Origin: a virus
IMG/VR virus record: IMGVR_UViG_3300025087_000200
Coordinates: 1 to 38,065 of that record
DNA length: 38,065 nt
Reading direction: 5' to 3' (one strand)
In this document: in pieces, positions 13,450 through 21,025 of the stretch
Position numbering within the stretch: position 1 is the first letter of the stretch
Layout: the number at the start of each line of letters is the position of its first letter
Made by a program: the position numbers and the translations under genes
Notes under the pieces: generated by a model
Seen by the model: the letters and a program-made list of their open reading frames with translations, nothing else
Databases searched by the model: none
Told to the model about the DNA's origin: nothing

Positions 13450-14465
13450 ATCCAGAAATCGTACAATATGAAGTTTTGGCTAAAGAATTATTGCGGCGGT
13501 GCATGGCAGAGGACGAGCCGGAAGAATTGCGCCGGTGGTTATCCGAAATGTTGGCACGCATGGGAGCCGGCGAAGAGGACGCTATTTTGAAGTGGGTTGA
13601 TTCGTTCGATTTTACCAGTAAGATTATTGAGGACTACGAAAAGATAGCCAACACGCCTGAAAGTTTACGGCGCGATTTATCATGGCCGTGGCAATCATGG
13701 AATAATATTATAGATCCACTTGAGGACGGGATGCTAGGATTGGTTACAGCTCCAGACGGGGCCGGGAAAACAATCTACGCTGAATCAATCGCCGAACACT
13801 GGGCAGCACATAAAAACAGGGTGGTATTTGTCCACTATGAACTAAACCGCAAACTAATGATGTTGCGGAGAACGTCACGTCATACAGGAATTACACCCAG
13901 GGACATAAAAAGCGGTAAGTTGAATCCATTGCAGAAACAAAAAATTGACGAAGTAAAACCGCGCTTGCTGAAATGGGAAGGGTATATTTCATATCTCCAC
14001 ACCCCAGGCTGGACTATGGAGCGAACCATTACAGAACTGCGGAGGTTAGTCAATGAGGATGAATGTGACGTGGTGGTATTGGACTACCTCGAAAAGGCGT
14101 CTGCTTCAAAGCGGCAATTACAAATGTTCGGCACCAACATATACCAGCGCGAAGCCGACAACGTAGAACAAATAAAAACGTTTGCAGAGATGACAAGCAT
14201 TCCGGTATTGATGGTTGCACAAATGAGCAAGGAAGGCAAGCAAACATCATTTGAAAATGTTGACAGGTCAAGTGTCAGGGGAGCTGGTGAAAAAAGCGAC
14301 AAGTCAAACCTGGTGGTATTGTTACGACGTGATCGAATTGAGAATGGATATTCAAATATTGTTGATGTTCTGGTGGATAAAAACACTATGGGATCAACGG
14401 GTGTATTCAAACAGATTATGCAACCTGAATATTTTCGGGTTGGCGATTTAGAGAGAGGAGCATAA
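13446..14465 (+). CDS. DnaB-type replicative helicase / RecA-fold ATPase
   Basis: A 339-residue protein that would unwind DNA at the fork. It has a short N-terminal helical part and then a RecA-fold core: a Walker A variant APDGAGKT near residue 109, VVFVHYELN, a Walker B strand CDVVVLDYLE, IPVLMVAQMSKEG (motif 3), and SVRGAGEKSDKSNLVVLLRRDR. The order and spacing fit DnaB/DnaB-like phage helicases. The start is the ATG overlapping the initiator's stop. Neighbours primase, initiator and origin make a compact replication module. Confidence 0.83.
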   Translation: MNPEIVQYEVLAKELLRRCMAEDEPEELRRWLSEMLARMGAGEEDAILKWVDSFDFTSKIIEDYEKIANTPESLRRDLSWPWQSWNNIIDPLEDGMLGLVTAPDGAGKTIYAESIAEHWAAHKNRVVFVHYELNRKLMMLRRTSRHTGITPRDIKSGKLNPLQKQKIDEVKPRLLKWEGYISYLHTPGWTMERTITELRRLVNEDECDVVVLDYLEKASASKRQLQMFGTNIYQREADNVEQIKTFAEMTSIPVLMVAQMSKEGKQTSFENVDRSSVRGAGEKSDKSNLVVLLRRDRIENGYSNIVDVLVDKNTMGSTGVFKQIMQPEYFRVGDLERGA

Positions 14466-14466
14466 A

Positions 14467-14622
14467 ATGACATGGTACGAAGCACGAACCAAAGCCGAAT
14501 TGGAATACAAGCAGGCTGTACGGGAATGGAAGCAGGACGACACCCAACGCAACCGCGACCGGGTGAAGATAAAGCAGGCGTTATTAGAAGGGCTACAGAG
14601 GAATTATCGGAGGACAGGATGA
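14467..14622 (+). CDS. Small basic helical protein (51 aa)
   Basis: A 51-residue charged, helical protein (WYEARTKAELEYKQAVREWKQ) with no recognised family. It starts 1 base after the helicase stop, with GAGAGGAG upstream, and overlaps the next gene by ATGA, which supports coding. Confidence 0.65.
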   Translation: MTWYEARTKAELEYKQAVREWKQDDTQRNRDRVKIKQALLEGLQRNYRRTG

Positions 14623-14798
14623 CCGAACCACTACCAACCTATGACGTATTTAACCCTGACGATTACATCAACCTGTTATTACAGCGGATAGACACCATGT
14701 GTGACATGATCGACCAACTGCGACAAGAGCGGACGATGCTACTGTTGCAACGTGACGAGATGCTGAAAAAGATTGGAGAGAATGATGATACGCTATAA
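14619..14798 (+). CDS. Small acidic coiled-coil protein (59 aa)
   Basis: A 59-residue protein whose second half is a coiled coil (LLLQRIDTMCDMIDQLRQER). GGAGGACAGG sits just before its ATG. The same frame is open further upstream, but that part overlaps the 51-aa gene and reads Arg/Pro-rich, so it is excluded. Function unknown. Confidence 0.62.
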   Translation: MTEPLPTYDVFNPDDYINLLLQRIDTMCDMIDQLRQERTMLLLQRDEMLKKIGENDDTL

Positions 14799-15084
14799 CG
14801 ACAAATACAATGCTGATTACAAATTCAAGCGTGAGATGTATCGCGACAAGACAACGCTAGTCGGCGAAATGGCAGGCTACGACGAGCAGGACATGAACGA
14901 GGCTATCGAGGCAACCTACCAGAAACTTGAGCCACATGACAGGGTAATAATCGACGGGATGCTGAACATGCTGCAAAACTACGCGGACGAACGAGGGCGG
15001 CGCGGATTTGGCGATATGTCGCGCAAGGAACTGCTAGTGAAACTAGGCTTGTGGCTGGCAGAACGAAAAAAGGAAGTGAAGTGA
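14785..15084 (+). CDS. Unknown replication-operon protein (99 aa)
   Basis: A 99-residue charged helical protein (MNEAIEATYQKLEPHDRVIIDG, LNMLQNYADERGRRGFG, ELLVKLGLWLAERKKE). Two adjacent ATGs exist; 14785 has the better spacing (6 bases) from GGAG. The C-terminal half resembles small phage proteins of unknown role. It overlaps both neighbours. Confidence 0.65.
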   Translation: MIRYNDKYNADYKFKREMYRDKTTLVGEMAGYDEQDMNEAIEATYQKLEPHDRVIIDGMLNMLQNYADERGRRGFGDMSRKELLVKLGLWLAERKKEVK

Positions 15085-15509
15085 TGGAAAAATATTATTT
15101 AACTGATTGTATGGATTGTCATCGAACATTTACTTCCCAACAAGAAGGCGTTAGATTGTGTCCTTATTGTGAAACAAGAAATATTACAACTGACACAGTT
15201 AGGATGACTGAAAACAAGGCATTGAAAGGATTTGATGAAATGTTACAGCCGATATATTTAGAGGATGAATCTGTAAGACTATTACGAGAAGATAACTTAA
15301 AATATCAACAAGAAATCGTACAATTAGAATATAAGTCGAAAAAGCTACTAAAAAAATATAAGTATTGGAAAACACAAGCTAAGACATTACGGAAAGGTAT
15401 GCAACAAATTAAATTTGATAACTATATTGAAGACCATATAGCCAAAGAATACGCAACAAAATTTCTTGACGAATATTATCTGAATGAATTAAAGGCGGTG
15501 AAGAATTGA
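15084..15509 (+). CDS. Zinc-ribbon plus coiled-coil protein
   Basis: A 141-residue protein. The N-terminus holds two Cys pairs (TDCMDCHRTF, RLCPYCETRN) that form a treble or ribbon zinc site at residues 8-31. A long Lys-rich coiled coil follows (LLREDNLKYQQEIVQLEYK, KKLLKKYKYWKTQAKTLRK). The start overlaps the previous stop by one base. It may bind nucleic acid; this is inferred from composition. AT-richer than its neighbours. Confidence 0.65.
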   Translation: MEKYYLTDCMDCHRTFTSQQEGVRLCPYCETRNITTDTVRMTENKALKGFDEMLQPIYLEDESVRLLREDNLKYQQEIVQLEYKSKKLLKKYKYWKTQAKTLRKGMQQIKFDNYIEDHIAKEYATKFLDEYYLNELKAVKN

Positions 15510-15676
15510 AACAACAGCAATCACCCGTCAATGTTGTATTTGTTATGGACGGAAAATCGGAGCGTCCGAGAATACGCGTCGAAATCGGCACGTGGTTTGA
15601 CTGCGAAATTATGCCGCCTGAGATATTCTTTAAGCTGTGTAGCGAGTGGTGGAGCAATCGCGAAATTGCATCTTGA
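15506..15676 (+). CDS. Small protein with TTG start (56 aa)
   Basis: A 56-residue frame from a TTG that overlaps the preceding stop by 3 bases, with GGCGGTG upstream. The product (VNVVFVMDGKSERPRIRVEIG, WFDCEIMPPEIFFKLCSEWW) looks like a compact beta-alpha protein. The promoter at 15673 overlaps its last codons. Function unknown. Confidence 0.55.
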   Translation: MKQQQSPVNVVFVMDGKSERPRIRVEIGTWFDCEIMPPEIFFKLCSEWWSNREIAS

Positions 15677-15701
15677 AATTGTGCCGGGAAAGTTGTATAG
15701 T
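15673..15701 (+). promoter_or_regulatory. Promoter before the VRR-NUC gene
   Basis: TTGAAA (15673-15678), 17-bp spacer, TATAGT (15696-15701) with AGTTG before the -10. It resembles the promoter at 27134 (TTGAAA, 17 bp, GTTGTATAAT). Confidence 0.7.
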
Positions 15702-15719
15702 GATAAGTGAGGTGATGAG

Positions 15720-16301
15720 ATGAAAACAGCCGAACAAATGATGTGCGAGTGGATGCAATCACAGCTTAAGGATAACCAGACGTTTACCATCAACAGCGAG
15801 CAATACCTGGAGATATACAACTGGTACCAGGAAGTCGAATTAGCTTCGCATAATAAGTGTTGGCATATTGGGGGCGCATTTACAGGCGAAGATGCACCGG
15901 ACAAGATTATAGAATGGACAGGAAACGATGACAGAATTGATATGCCTGATTTGTACAATGATGTAACTTGGCGACCTGGTACAGATTTGCCTTTTGCAAA
16001 ATGGACGGGAAATGAGGAAACAATGCGATATGCAAAACGTGTGGACGGCAATCACCACGAGATAATTCAAGGATTGCGCGATTGTGGCTACAAAGTCAAA
16101 GATACGTCAAAATATGGCGACGGGTTCCCGGATTGTATCGTAGCAGGCGGCGGACGTGTTGTCATGCTGGAAATCAAGCAGGGCAGCGCGAAATTGACGG
16201 ACGCGGAGAAGGACTTCCACGAAGCGTTTTACGGTTTAGGGCTTCACGTTGTCAGGACGCTTGAGGATGCAATCAAGATTATGGAGCGTGAACGGATATG
16301 A
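15720..16301 (+). CDS. VRR-NUC-type nuclease
   Basis: A 193-residue protein. The C-terminal 85 residues match the VRR-NUC restriction-like nuclease fold: HHEIIQGLRDCGYKVKDTSKYGDGFPDCIVAGGGRVVMLEIKQG, with the D...ExK catalytic pattern at DCIV and LEIKQG, then LTDAEKDFHEAF. Such enzymes act on branched or flapped DNA, for example Holliday junctions. The N-terminal 100 residues are Trp/Asp-rich and unrecognised (WHIGGAF, DDRIDMPDLY). GAGGTGATGAG precedes the ATG. It heads a small late-early operon. Confidence 0.8.
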   Translation: MKTAEQMMCEWMQSQLKDNQTFTINSEQYLEIYNWYQEVELASHNKCWHIGGAFTGEDAPDKIIEWTGNDDRIDMPDLYNDVTWRPGTDLPFAKWTGNEETMRYAKRVDGNHHEIIQGLRDCGYKVKDTSKYGDGFPDCIVAGGGRVVMLEIKQGSAKLTDAEKDFHEAFYGLGLHVVRTLEDAIKIMERERI

Positions 16302-16537
16302 AAATCTACAAAGTGTTAGTTGATGAATTGCCGATAGCGTGTGGTAGCCGTACTGGTAAGCACGATCCAAAGCCTTGTGATTTTTTTATGGTTGCTAATC
16401 CGTTGTGGTGTTTTGTTACGGATAAAAGTATCGAAGAAAATAACAATCCTTATGAATCACGCCCCTCATGGTGTCCGTTGCAAGCTGTCCCTATGTGGGA
16501 AGCGTCATATTCTGAAAGTGGGATTATAAAGCCATGA
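16298..16537 (+). CDS. Small Cys-containing protein, paralogue of the 8903 gene
   Basis: A 79-residue protein that shares a VLVDELP start and RPSWCPL with the minus-strand gene 8577-8903. The two genes also share an 18-bp identical DNA stretch over RPSWCP. It lacks the C-terminal zinc ribbon of the paralogue. It overlaps both neighbours by ATGA. Function unknown. Confidence 0.65.
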   Translation: MKIYKVLVDELPIACGSRTGKHDPKPCDFFMVANPLWCFVTDKSIEENNNPYESRPSWCPLQAVPMWEASYSESGIIKP

Positions 16538-16665
16538 AAAAGCGTAAACCAGACGAATTCCCCACTATGTTTTTAATAATTACGATTATTATCACATGGT
16601 TAACGTTGCTTTGGGCGATGTGGTACAGGTTGCGCGTGATTGAATTAGTTTGCAGGAGAGGATAA
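16534..16665 (+). CDS. Small single-span membrane protein (43 aa)
   Basis: A 43-residue protein with a basic N-terminus (MKKRKPDEF), one span (MFLIITIIITWLTLLWAMW) and a basic C-terminus. It overlaps the previous stop by ATGA and the next start by one base. Unknown role. Confidence 0.6.
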   Translation: MKKRKPDEFPTMFLIITIIITWLTLLWAMWYRLRVIELVCRRG

Positions 16666-16832
16666 TGAAAATATATTGTTATCCAGATAGAAAAATTGTA
16701 AGACCATCATTTAATATTGATTTAAAAAGCTTCTATAAAAGCATATGGTTTTTTTGGTGGTTGATTACTTGGAGCTTTGAATTTGGACGCATTGAGCATT
16801 TTAGTATTGGTTTTTATTTGCGAGGTGAATAA
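16665..16832 (+). CDS. Small aromatic-rich protein (55 aa)
   Basis: A 55-residue protein with a hydrophobic Trp/Phe-rich centre (SIWFFWWLITWSFEFG) that may be membrane-associated. GGAGAGG precedes the ATG. AT-rich codons. Unknown. Confidence 0.55.
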   Translation: MKIYCYPDRKIVRPSFNIDLKSFYKSIWFFWWLITWSFEFGRIEHFSIGFYLRGE

Positions 16833-16999
16833 TGCCAGAATCAATCGGTGAGCTCGTGTTATGTGCTGAGGGGCAACGCCTGTATGACGAATATAATATG
16901 ATGTTCGACAACGAAAATAATTCAGAGGATGACATGCTGGACGCGTGGGACGCGTATTATAATCACCGGATGGAATGTTCGGATTGTGGGTATAGATGA
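16832..16999 (+). CDS. Small acidic protein (55 aa)
   Basis: A 55-residue acidic protein (DEYNMMFDNENNSEDDMLDAW) ending in a CSDCGYR pair. It overlaps the previous stop by one base and has GAGGTG upstream. Highly acidic small early phage proteins sometimes mimic DNA; that is only a possibility here. Confidence 0.55.
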   Translation: MPESIGELVLCAEGQRLYDEYNMMFDNENNSEDDMLDAWDAYYNHRMECSDCGYR

Positions 17000-17000
17000 C

Positions 17001-17219
17001 ATGGGTAATCGCTTCGTTGAGGACAGACTGGAGAAGGCTAATATATCGTTCTCCGAGATGTGGGGCAGCGAACACGAGGGGCGATTCTGGAAACGCAAGT
17101 TATCCAAAGCAAGGCGACGGGCGGCAAGGCGATTGTGCAAGTACGGTGAGGATAACTTGCGCAAAGTCGAACGAGGACTAGAGGGGATTGAAAGAATGTG
17201 TAACTGGAAGAATTGGTAA
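17001..17219 (+). CDS. Small basic protein (72 aa)
   Basis: A 72-residue protein rich in Lys/Arg (FWKRKLSKARRRAARRLCKYGE). The start is uncertain: ATG at 17001 or a GTG at 16986 in the same frame. An alternative frame from 16996 has odd composition. It may bind nucleic acid. It is the last gene before the tnpB promoter. Confidence 0.5.
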   Translation: MGNRFVEDRLEKANISFSEMWGSEHEGRFWKRKLSKARRRAARRLCKYGEDNLRKVERGLEGIERMCNWKNW

Positions 17220-17251
17220 TCTTAACAATTCCGGCAATTACAGATTATCTA

Positions 17252-17280
17252 TTGACAACATAGAATAAATGTGCTAATGT
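17252..17280 (+). promoter_or_regulatory. Promoter before tnpB
   Basis: TTGACA (17252-17257), 17-bp spacer with ATAGAA, TAATGT (17275-17280) preceded by TGTGC. It matches the phage's own TATTGACA/TGTGC promoter set, and TATCTATTGACA is shared exactly with the capsid promoter at 28892. Confidence 0.75.
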
Positions 17281-17319
17281 TATTTTGAGTAAAAGCAATT
17301 TATAGTGTTGGAGAAAATA

Positions 17320-18384
17320 ATGATATTAACCTATAAGGTTAAGCACAACACAGATTTATCAACAGAACTGTCAAAAGCACGACAAGTTGCTGATTTTGCT
17401 ATTAATAACAGGGATAAATTATCTAGTAAATGGGTAAAACATTTTGGGCTTAAATCTGCTATTTCTAATCAAATATTGAGAAAATATGGAAAAAATAAAA
17501 AATGTAAATCTGTACAATCAGTTAAGTTAATAATTCCTAATCAATGTATAAAAATAATAGATAAACGAATTAGAGTAATTCCACTAAATATAAATCTAAA
17601 ATTAGATAAGGAATTTGAAAAAGTTAATTTAATCGAAATGGATGAAAAATATGCTTACATTTCTGTAACCATTAAAGAACAAGAAACATTTAAACCAATT
17701 AACCATATTGGCGTTGATTTAAATGCAACAAGTCATTGTGCGGTAGTAGCCATCAAGGAAACAGGCAAGGTATTTAAACTTGGTAAGTCAGCTCAACACC
17801 AACATAATAAATATAAATTTATTAGACGCGATCTACAGAAAAAAGGTAAATATAAAAAAGTTAAACAAATTAAAAATCGTGAAAACAGAATAATTACAGA
17901 TATAAATCACAAGATATCTAGATTTATAGTTAATCAAGCTGTTTCAAATAAGGCTAGTATAAATCTAGAAAATTTAAACAATGTTAGAAAAAATAAAAAC
18001 CATAAAAAATCCTTTAATCATACCCTCCACACTTGGAGCTTTTATCAACTAAAACAATTTATAAAATATAAGGCAACTCTTGCGGGTGTGACATTATCCT
18101 TAATTGATCCAGCTTATACGAGCAAATGTTGCTCTATTTGTGGGACTATTGGAGATAGAAAAGGTAAATATTTTAAGTGCTCACATTGTGGTCACGTAGA
18201 ACATGCTGATGTAAATGCGGCTTTTAATATAGCGTTTCCATCTCAAAGTATTGTTCAATTGCAAGCAGAAAGAGATGCTTGTAAGGGGAACTCTGATATC
18301 CCCCAAGGCGCTCCGTTAATAAGCCAAACGACACTAAAAATCCAACAATTGAAAAACAGTGGATATGTCAGCCTCCGGAGGTAA
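17320..18384 (+). CDS. tnpB: TnpB-type RNA-guided nuclease (IS200/IS605 OrfB family)
   Basis: A 354-residue protein. The RuvC-like core is intact: HIGVDLNATSHC (motif I Asp), INLENLNNVRK (motif II Glu) and HADVNAAFNIA (motif III Asp). A zinc finger lies between II and III (SKCCSICG...FKCSHCGH). TnpB proteins cut DNA guided by an omega-RNA encoded over their 3' end. No TnpA lies nearby, so it cannot move itself by the usual route. The region is AT-richer than its flanks, a sign of transfer. GGAG lies six bases before the ATG. It has a phage-like promoter and so may serve the phage, for example as homing or anti-competitor nuclease. Family and active site are clear; the role is inferred. Confidence 0.9.
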   Translation: MILTYKVKHNTDLSTELSKARQVADFAINNRDKLSSKWVKHFGLKSAISNQILRKYGKNKKCKSVQSVKLIIPNQCIKIIDKRIRVIPLNINLKLDKEFEKVNLIEMDEKYAYISVTIKEQETFKPINHIGVDLNATSHCAVVAIKETGKVFKLGKSAQHQHNKYKFIRRDLQKKGKYKKVKQIKNRENRIITDINHKISRFIVNQAVSNKASINLENLNNVRKNKNHKKSFNHTLHTWSFYQLKQFIKYKATLAGVTLSLIDPAYTSKCCSICGTIGDRKGKYFKCSHCGHVEHADVNAAFNIAFPSQSIVQLQAERDACKGNSDIPQGAPLISQTTLKIQQLKNSGYVSLRR

Positions 18385-18440
18385 ATATGTTATCGGTATT
18401 TTTAGGTTTAAATTCAAATTTTGTTTTTGAATGGAAAGGA
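18250..18440 (+). ncRNA. Possible omega-RNA region at the tnpB 3' end
   Basis: In this family the guide RNA scaffold overlaps the tnpB 3' end and runs past the stop. Here short stems are seen: GGGGA/TCCCC (18285-18303), a CCTCCGGAGG palindrome at the stop (near 18373-18382), and ATTCAAA/TTTGAAT near 18412-18432. The right boundary, and hence the guide, cannot be set from sequence alone. Confidence 0.3.
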
Positions 18441-18448
18441 TAAATATA

Positions 18449-18808
18449 ATGTCAGTCTTAGGAATTTTAGCAATAATTTTCTTGTTGTCGTTTCTTGTCG
18501 AAGCGATGGTTGAATATATCTTTGGCAAGCTGTTTGATCACGTGCCAGTGTTGGTGCCTTATAAATGGCTGTTGCAGTATGTGGCTTTGGGCTTTGGCGT
18601 TTTGGGCGCGTTTATATATAAGTTTGACGTTATCAGTCTGTTGTCAATCTGGTTGGAAACGCCAATAGAAATACACCCGTTCGGGATTACCATCACAGGA
18701 CTTGCCATTGGTAGGGGTAGTAATTTCATTCACGACCTGATTAAGAAATTCTTCCAACAAGATCCACTGGTGACCAACAACACCGTATATAACACAGTCA
18801 CGAAATAA
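18449..18808 (+). CDS. Holin-like membrane protein
   Basis: A 119-residue protein with two or three membrane spans (GILAIIFLLSFLVEAMVEY, LLQYVALGFGVLGAFIY, and a weaker GITITGLAIGRGSNF). A charged tail follows. Size and topology fit a holin, which would open the inner membrane for the lysozyme at 4638. The ATG at 18449 is preferred to the one at 18431, which overlaps the ribosome-binding site AAAGGA. Placed after tnpB and before another membrane protein. Confidence 0.6.
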   Translation: MSVLGILAIIFLLSFLVEAMVEYIFGKLFDHVPVLVPYKWLLQYVALGFGVLGAFIYKFDVISLLSIWLETPIEIHPFGITITGLAIGRGSNFIHDLIKKFFQQDPLVTNNTVYNTVTK

Positions 18809-18817
18809 GGGGGCGAC

Positions 18818-19129
18818 ATGGATGCTGCAACAATTGCAAGCCTTATTAACTTTGGCAGCGCGGGGGCTGTTATTGTCGTCGTTATCATCTTCCTGAATTA
18901 CATCGGGAAAAGGGACGCAGAGTGGCGCGATTTTTTTACCGTCTTAAACAAAAATAACGTGGAGGACTTGGGCAAACTTACCAGGGCCATTGAAAGTATG
19001 AGCATTTCTGTTTTTAAGTTGGGGGATAGCTTGAAAGAACATGATGACCACGTGGAATCAAGAATAAAAGAAGTCACAGCAGCGGCACGCAAACGCAGCG
19101 CTAAACCAAAGGCGGTAGATAATGGGTGA
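18818..19129 (+). CDS. Single-span membrane protein, possible holin partner
   Basis: A 103-residue protein with an N-terminal span (GSAGAVIVVVIIFLNYIG) and then a helical, charged cytoplasmic part ending in a basic tail (ARKRSAKPK). This shape is common for second holin or antiholin genes. GGGGG lies before the ATG. Just downstream an 18-codon frame (19122-19178) overlaps the stop, with no other support. Confidence 0.5.
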   Translation: MDAATIASLINFGSAGAVIVVVIIFLNYIGKRDAEWRDFFTVLNKNNVEDLGKLTRAIESMSISVFKLGDSLKEHDDHVESRIKEVTAAARKRSAKPKAVDNG

Positions 19130-19180
19130 CAATCCAATGCGACCACGATTAGCGATAAAGCAGGGGAGAGGAGTGTAACG

Positions 19181-20440
19181 ATGACAAGTAAAAGCAGATT
19201 GTTGATGATACTACAAACTAATCCGTATTTTCAGAAATTAAAAACACTATTTGGCGCGAATCTTATAGCATATTATCCAATGTGGGAAGAATCAGGAACA
19301 ACCGTTACAGACATTTCTGGAAATGCTAGAAATGGTGTCTACGATACCGTTACACTTAATTCAACCAGATCAAAGTTTAATAAACCATCTCCACTATTTA
19401 ATGGTGATGGGTTTGCTAATGTATATTCAGCATCGTTAGTTAGCGCATTTACTCCAAACACATTAACCATAGGTGGATGGTACAAGGCAAAAACCATGAA
19501 TACTTTTTATGATGGTGCGGTCGGTAATCCATTTAGATTTTTAGTAGATGCAAATAACTATGTTGACTTATTAAAACAATCATCGGCTGAACAACTATCA
19601 TTTAGATTTAAGTCGGGTGCGGTTGCCGTAAAAACATTAAACTTTTATGGTGCTACAAATAACTGGTTTTTTTGGTGCATTACTGTTGACAAAGCAAATG
19701 ATTTAGTATCAATTTATATTAATAATAAAAAAATAACAACACTAGATACTCTTGGCATTTGGGCTGGTAGTGTTGCAGAAGCATCAGCATGTTTTGGAGC
19801 AGCAAACACAACAAAAGCAAACCCGTTGATTGGATATTTAAGCGATTGTTTTATTGCGTCACGGGTTGCAACAGACGCAGAAATTGTAGCTTTATCCAAA
19901 AACTTACCGCAAAATACATTAACTATACTTGGCGATAGCATCTCTGTTAAGAGTGATACAAGTTATACAACGCTTATATTAAGTGAACTTACAACATATT
20001 TCAACAGAAACAGGGCGGTTGCTTCTATGGGCGTAGTAGCAGGAGCGTCAAATTTAGCAGCACAAGCAACAGCAGCAGCTTCTGATGATGCAGATATTAT
20101 TATTATCCAGCTTGGTTCTAATGATGATAATGCTGGCAATATGGGGACACTACAAACTGCTTATGAAGATGGAATCATTGCATTAAAAGCAAGTAATACA
20201 AACGCAACAATCTATGCTATGAACGTTCTCAAAAGATGGGCTAATCAGACAGACGGGGCAGAGGTTGACAAATCCAACATTCGTACAGCAATTGCAGCAG
20301 CCTGTACCGCTCAAGGTATTACGTGTTGGGACACTTACACAACCCCGTGGATTGCACAAGACGAAACAAGTGATGGCATACATCCAACAGCAGCAGGACA
20401 CGCAAAGATAGCAGCCGAAGTTTTGGCAAGACTACCATAA
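19181..20440 (+). CDS. LamG-like plus SGNH/GDSL esterase domain protein
   Basis: A 419-residue protein. Residues 20-225 look like a concanavalin/LamG sandwich: AYYPMWEESGTTVTDISGN, NGDGFANV, TIGGWYKA, then GYLSDCFIASRVATDAEI. Residues 245-419 are an SGNH hydrolase: GDSIS (nucleophile Ser), IIIQLGSNDD (Gly/Asn block), and DGIHPTAAGHAKIA (Asp-x-x-His). This pair could bind and deacetylate or de-esterify a host surface polysaccharide. It sits between lysis-like genes and the terminase, away from the tail genes. Confidence 0.8.
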   Translation: MTSKSRLLMILQTNPYFQKLKTLFGANLIAYYPMWEESGTTVTDISGNARNGVYDTVTLNSTRSKFNKPSPLFNGDGFANVYSASLVSAFTPNTLTIGGWYKAKTMNTFYDGAVGNPFRFLVDANNYVDLLKQSSAEQLSFRFKSGAVAVKTLNFYGATNNWFFWCITVDKANDLVSIYINNKKITTLDTLGIWAGSVAEASACFGAANTTKANPLIGYLSDCFIASRVATDAEIVALSKNLPQNTLTILGDSISVKSDTSYTTLILSELTTYFNRNRAVASMGVVAGASNLAAQATAAASDDADIIIIQLGSNDDNAGNMGTLQTAYEDGIIALKASNTNATIYAMNVLKRWANQTDGAEVDKSNIRTAIAAACTAQGITCWDTYTTPWIAQDETSDGIHPTAAGHAKIAAEVLARLP

Positions 20441-20452
20441 AGGAGCACACAA

Positions 20453-20815
20453 ATGGCATACAACGATTTCGCAAGATTAGACGCAGTGGTGGAAGCCACA
20501 ATCGCAAACGAGGCAAGCCTTTCAGGGGCAGTCAACTTAGGCAAGATGACGCTGGTATCAATCCAGTCAACGTCTGACTTAGAGGGCGCGGCTTATACAT
20601 TTCAGGGCAGTCTGGACGGTGTGACATACGCCAATATGTACGACGAAACAGGAACAGAAGTCAACATTCCATTCAGTGAAGCGCGGCTTGTGACCATCAC
20701 CAACCCGAACATATTTCACGGCAAGCAGTACATCAAAGTCCGCACGGGTACGGCTGCCAGTGCAACGGCGCAAACGGGTGACATCACAATCAAGTTGGGA
20801 TTAGTGGCGATATAG
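20453..20815 (+). CDS. Beta-rich structural-type protein
   Basis: A 120-residue protein with alternating beta strands (MTLVSIQSTSDLEGAAYTFQ, GSLDGVTYANMYD, QYIKVRTGTAASATAQ). It resembles small phage decoration or fibre proteins but no family is certain. AAGGAG precedes the ATG. It overlaps the next start by one base. Confidence 0.55.
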   Translation: MAYNDFARLDAVVEATIANEASLSGAVNLGKMTLVSIQSTSDLEGAAYTFQGSLDGVTYANMYDETGTEVNIPFSEARLVTITNPNIFHGKQYIKVRTGTAASATAQTGDITIKLGLVAI

Positions 20816-20994
20816 TGGACGAACCGTTAGCGGTTGAATTTGAAGCAGAACTACGACAAATAAAATCAATGGTTGATCACAGTTTTAACGTTACAATCAA
20901 CGTACCAGAATACTGCTTAGAACAAGTTCAACACATGATGGGACACCTGGGTGATTTGGTTAGTATAGTGGCTGTTTTTGAAGAAAAGCAGTAG
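20815..20994 (+). CDS. Small protein with GTG start (59 aa)
   Basis: A 59-residue acidic helical protein (EFEAELRQIKSMVDHSF, LEQVQHMMGHLGDLVSIVAVFEE). The GTG overlaps the previous stop. No family recognised. Confidence 0.5.
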   Translation: MDEPLAVEFEAELRQIKSMVDHSFNVTINVPEYCLEQVQHMMGHLGDLVSIVAVFEEKQ

Positions 20995-21025
20995 CAAAAC
21001 TGACAGGGTGCCTTTAAGGAACAAA

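Noticed and set aside
16996-17181. Alternative frame starting MTWVIASLRTDW
   Set aside because: The overlapping frame at 17001-17219 is longer and has a more protein-like lysine/arginine-rich helix. The alternative has scattered residues and no ribosome site.
17220-18440. Complete IS200/IS605 transposon
   Set aside because: No TnpA gene is seen on either strand near tnpB, and clear left and right ends cannot be drawn.
19122-19178. 18-codon frame between the holin-like gene and the esterase gene
   Set aside because: It overlaps the previous stop but has no ribosome site and no hydrophobic or other telling pattern.
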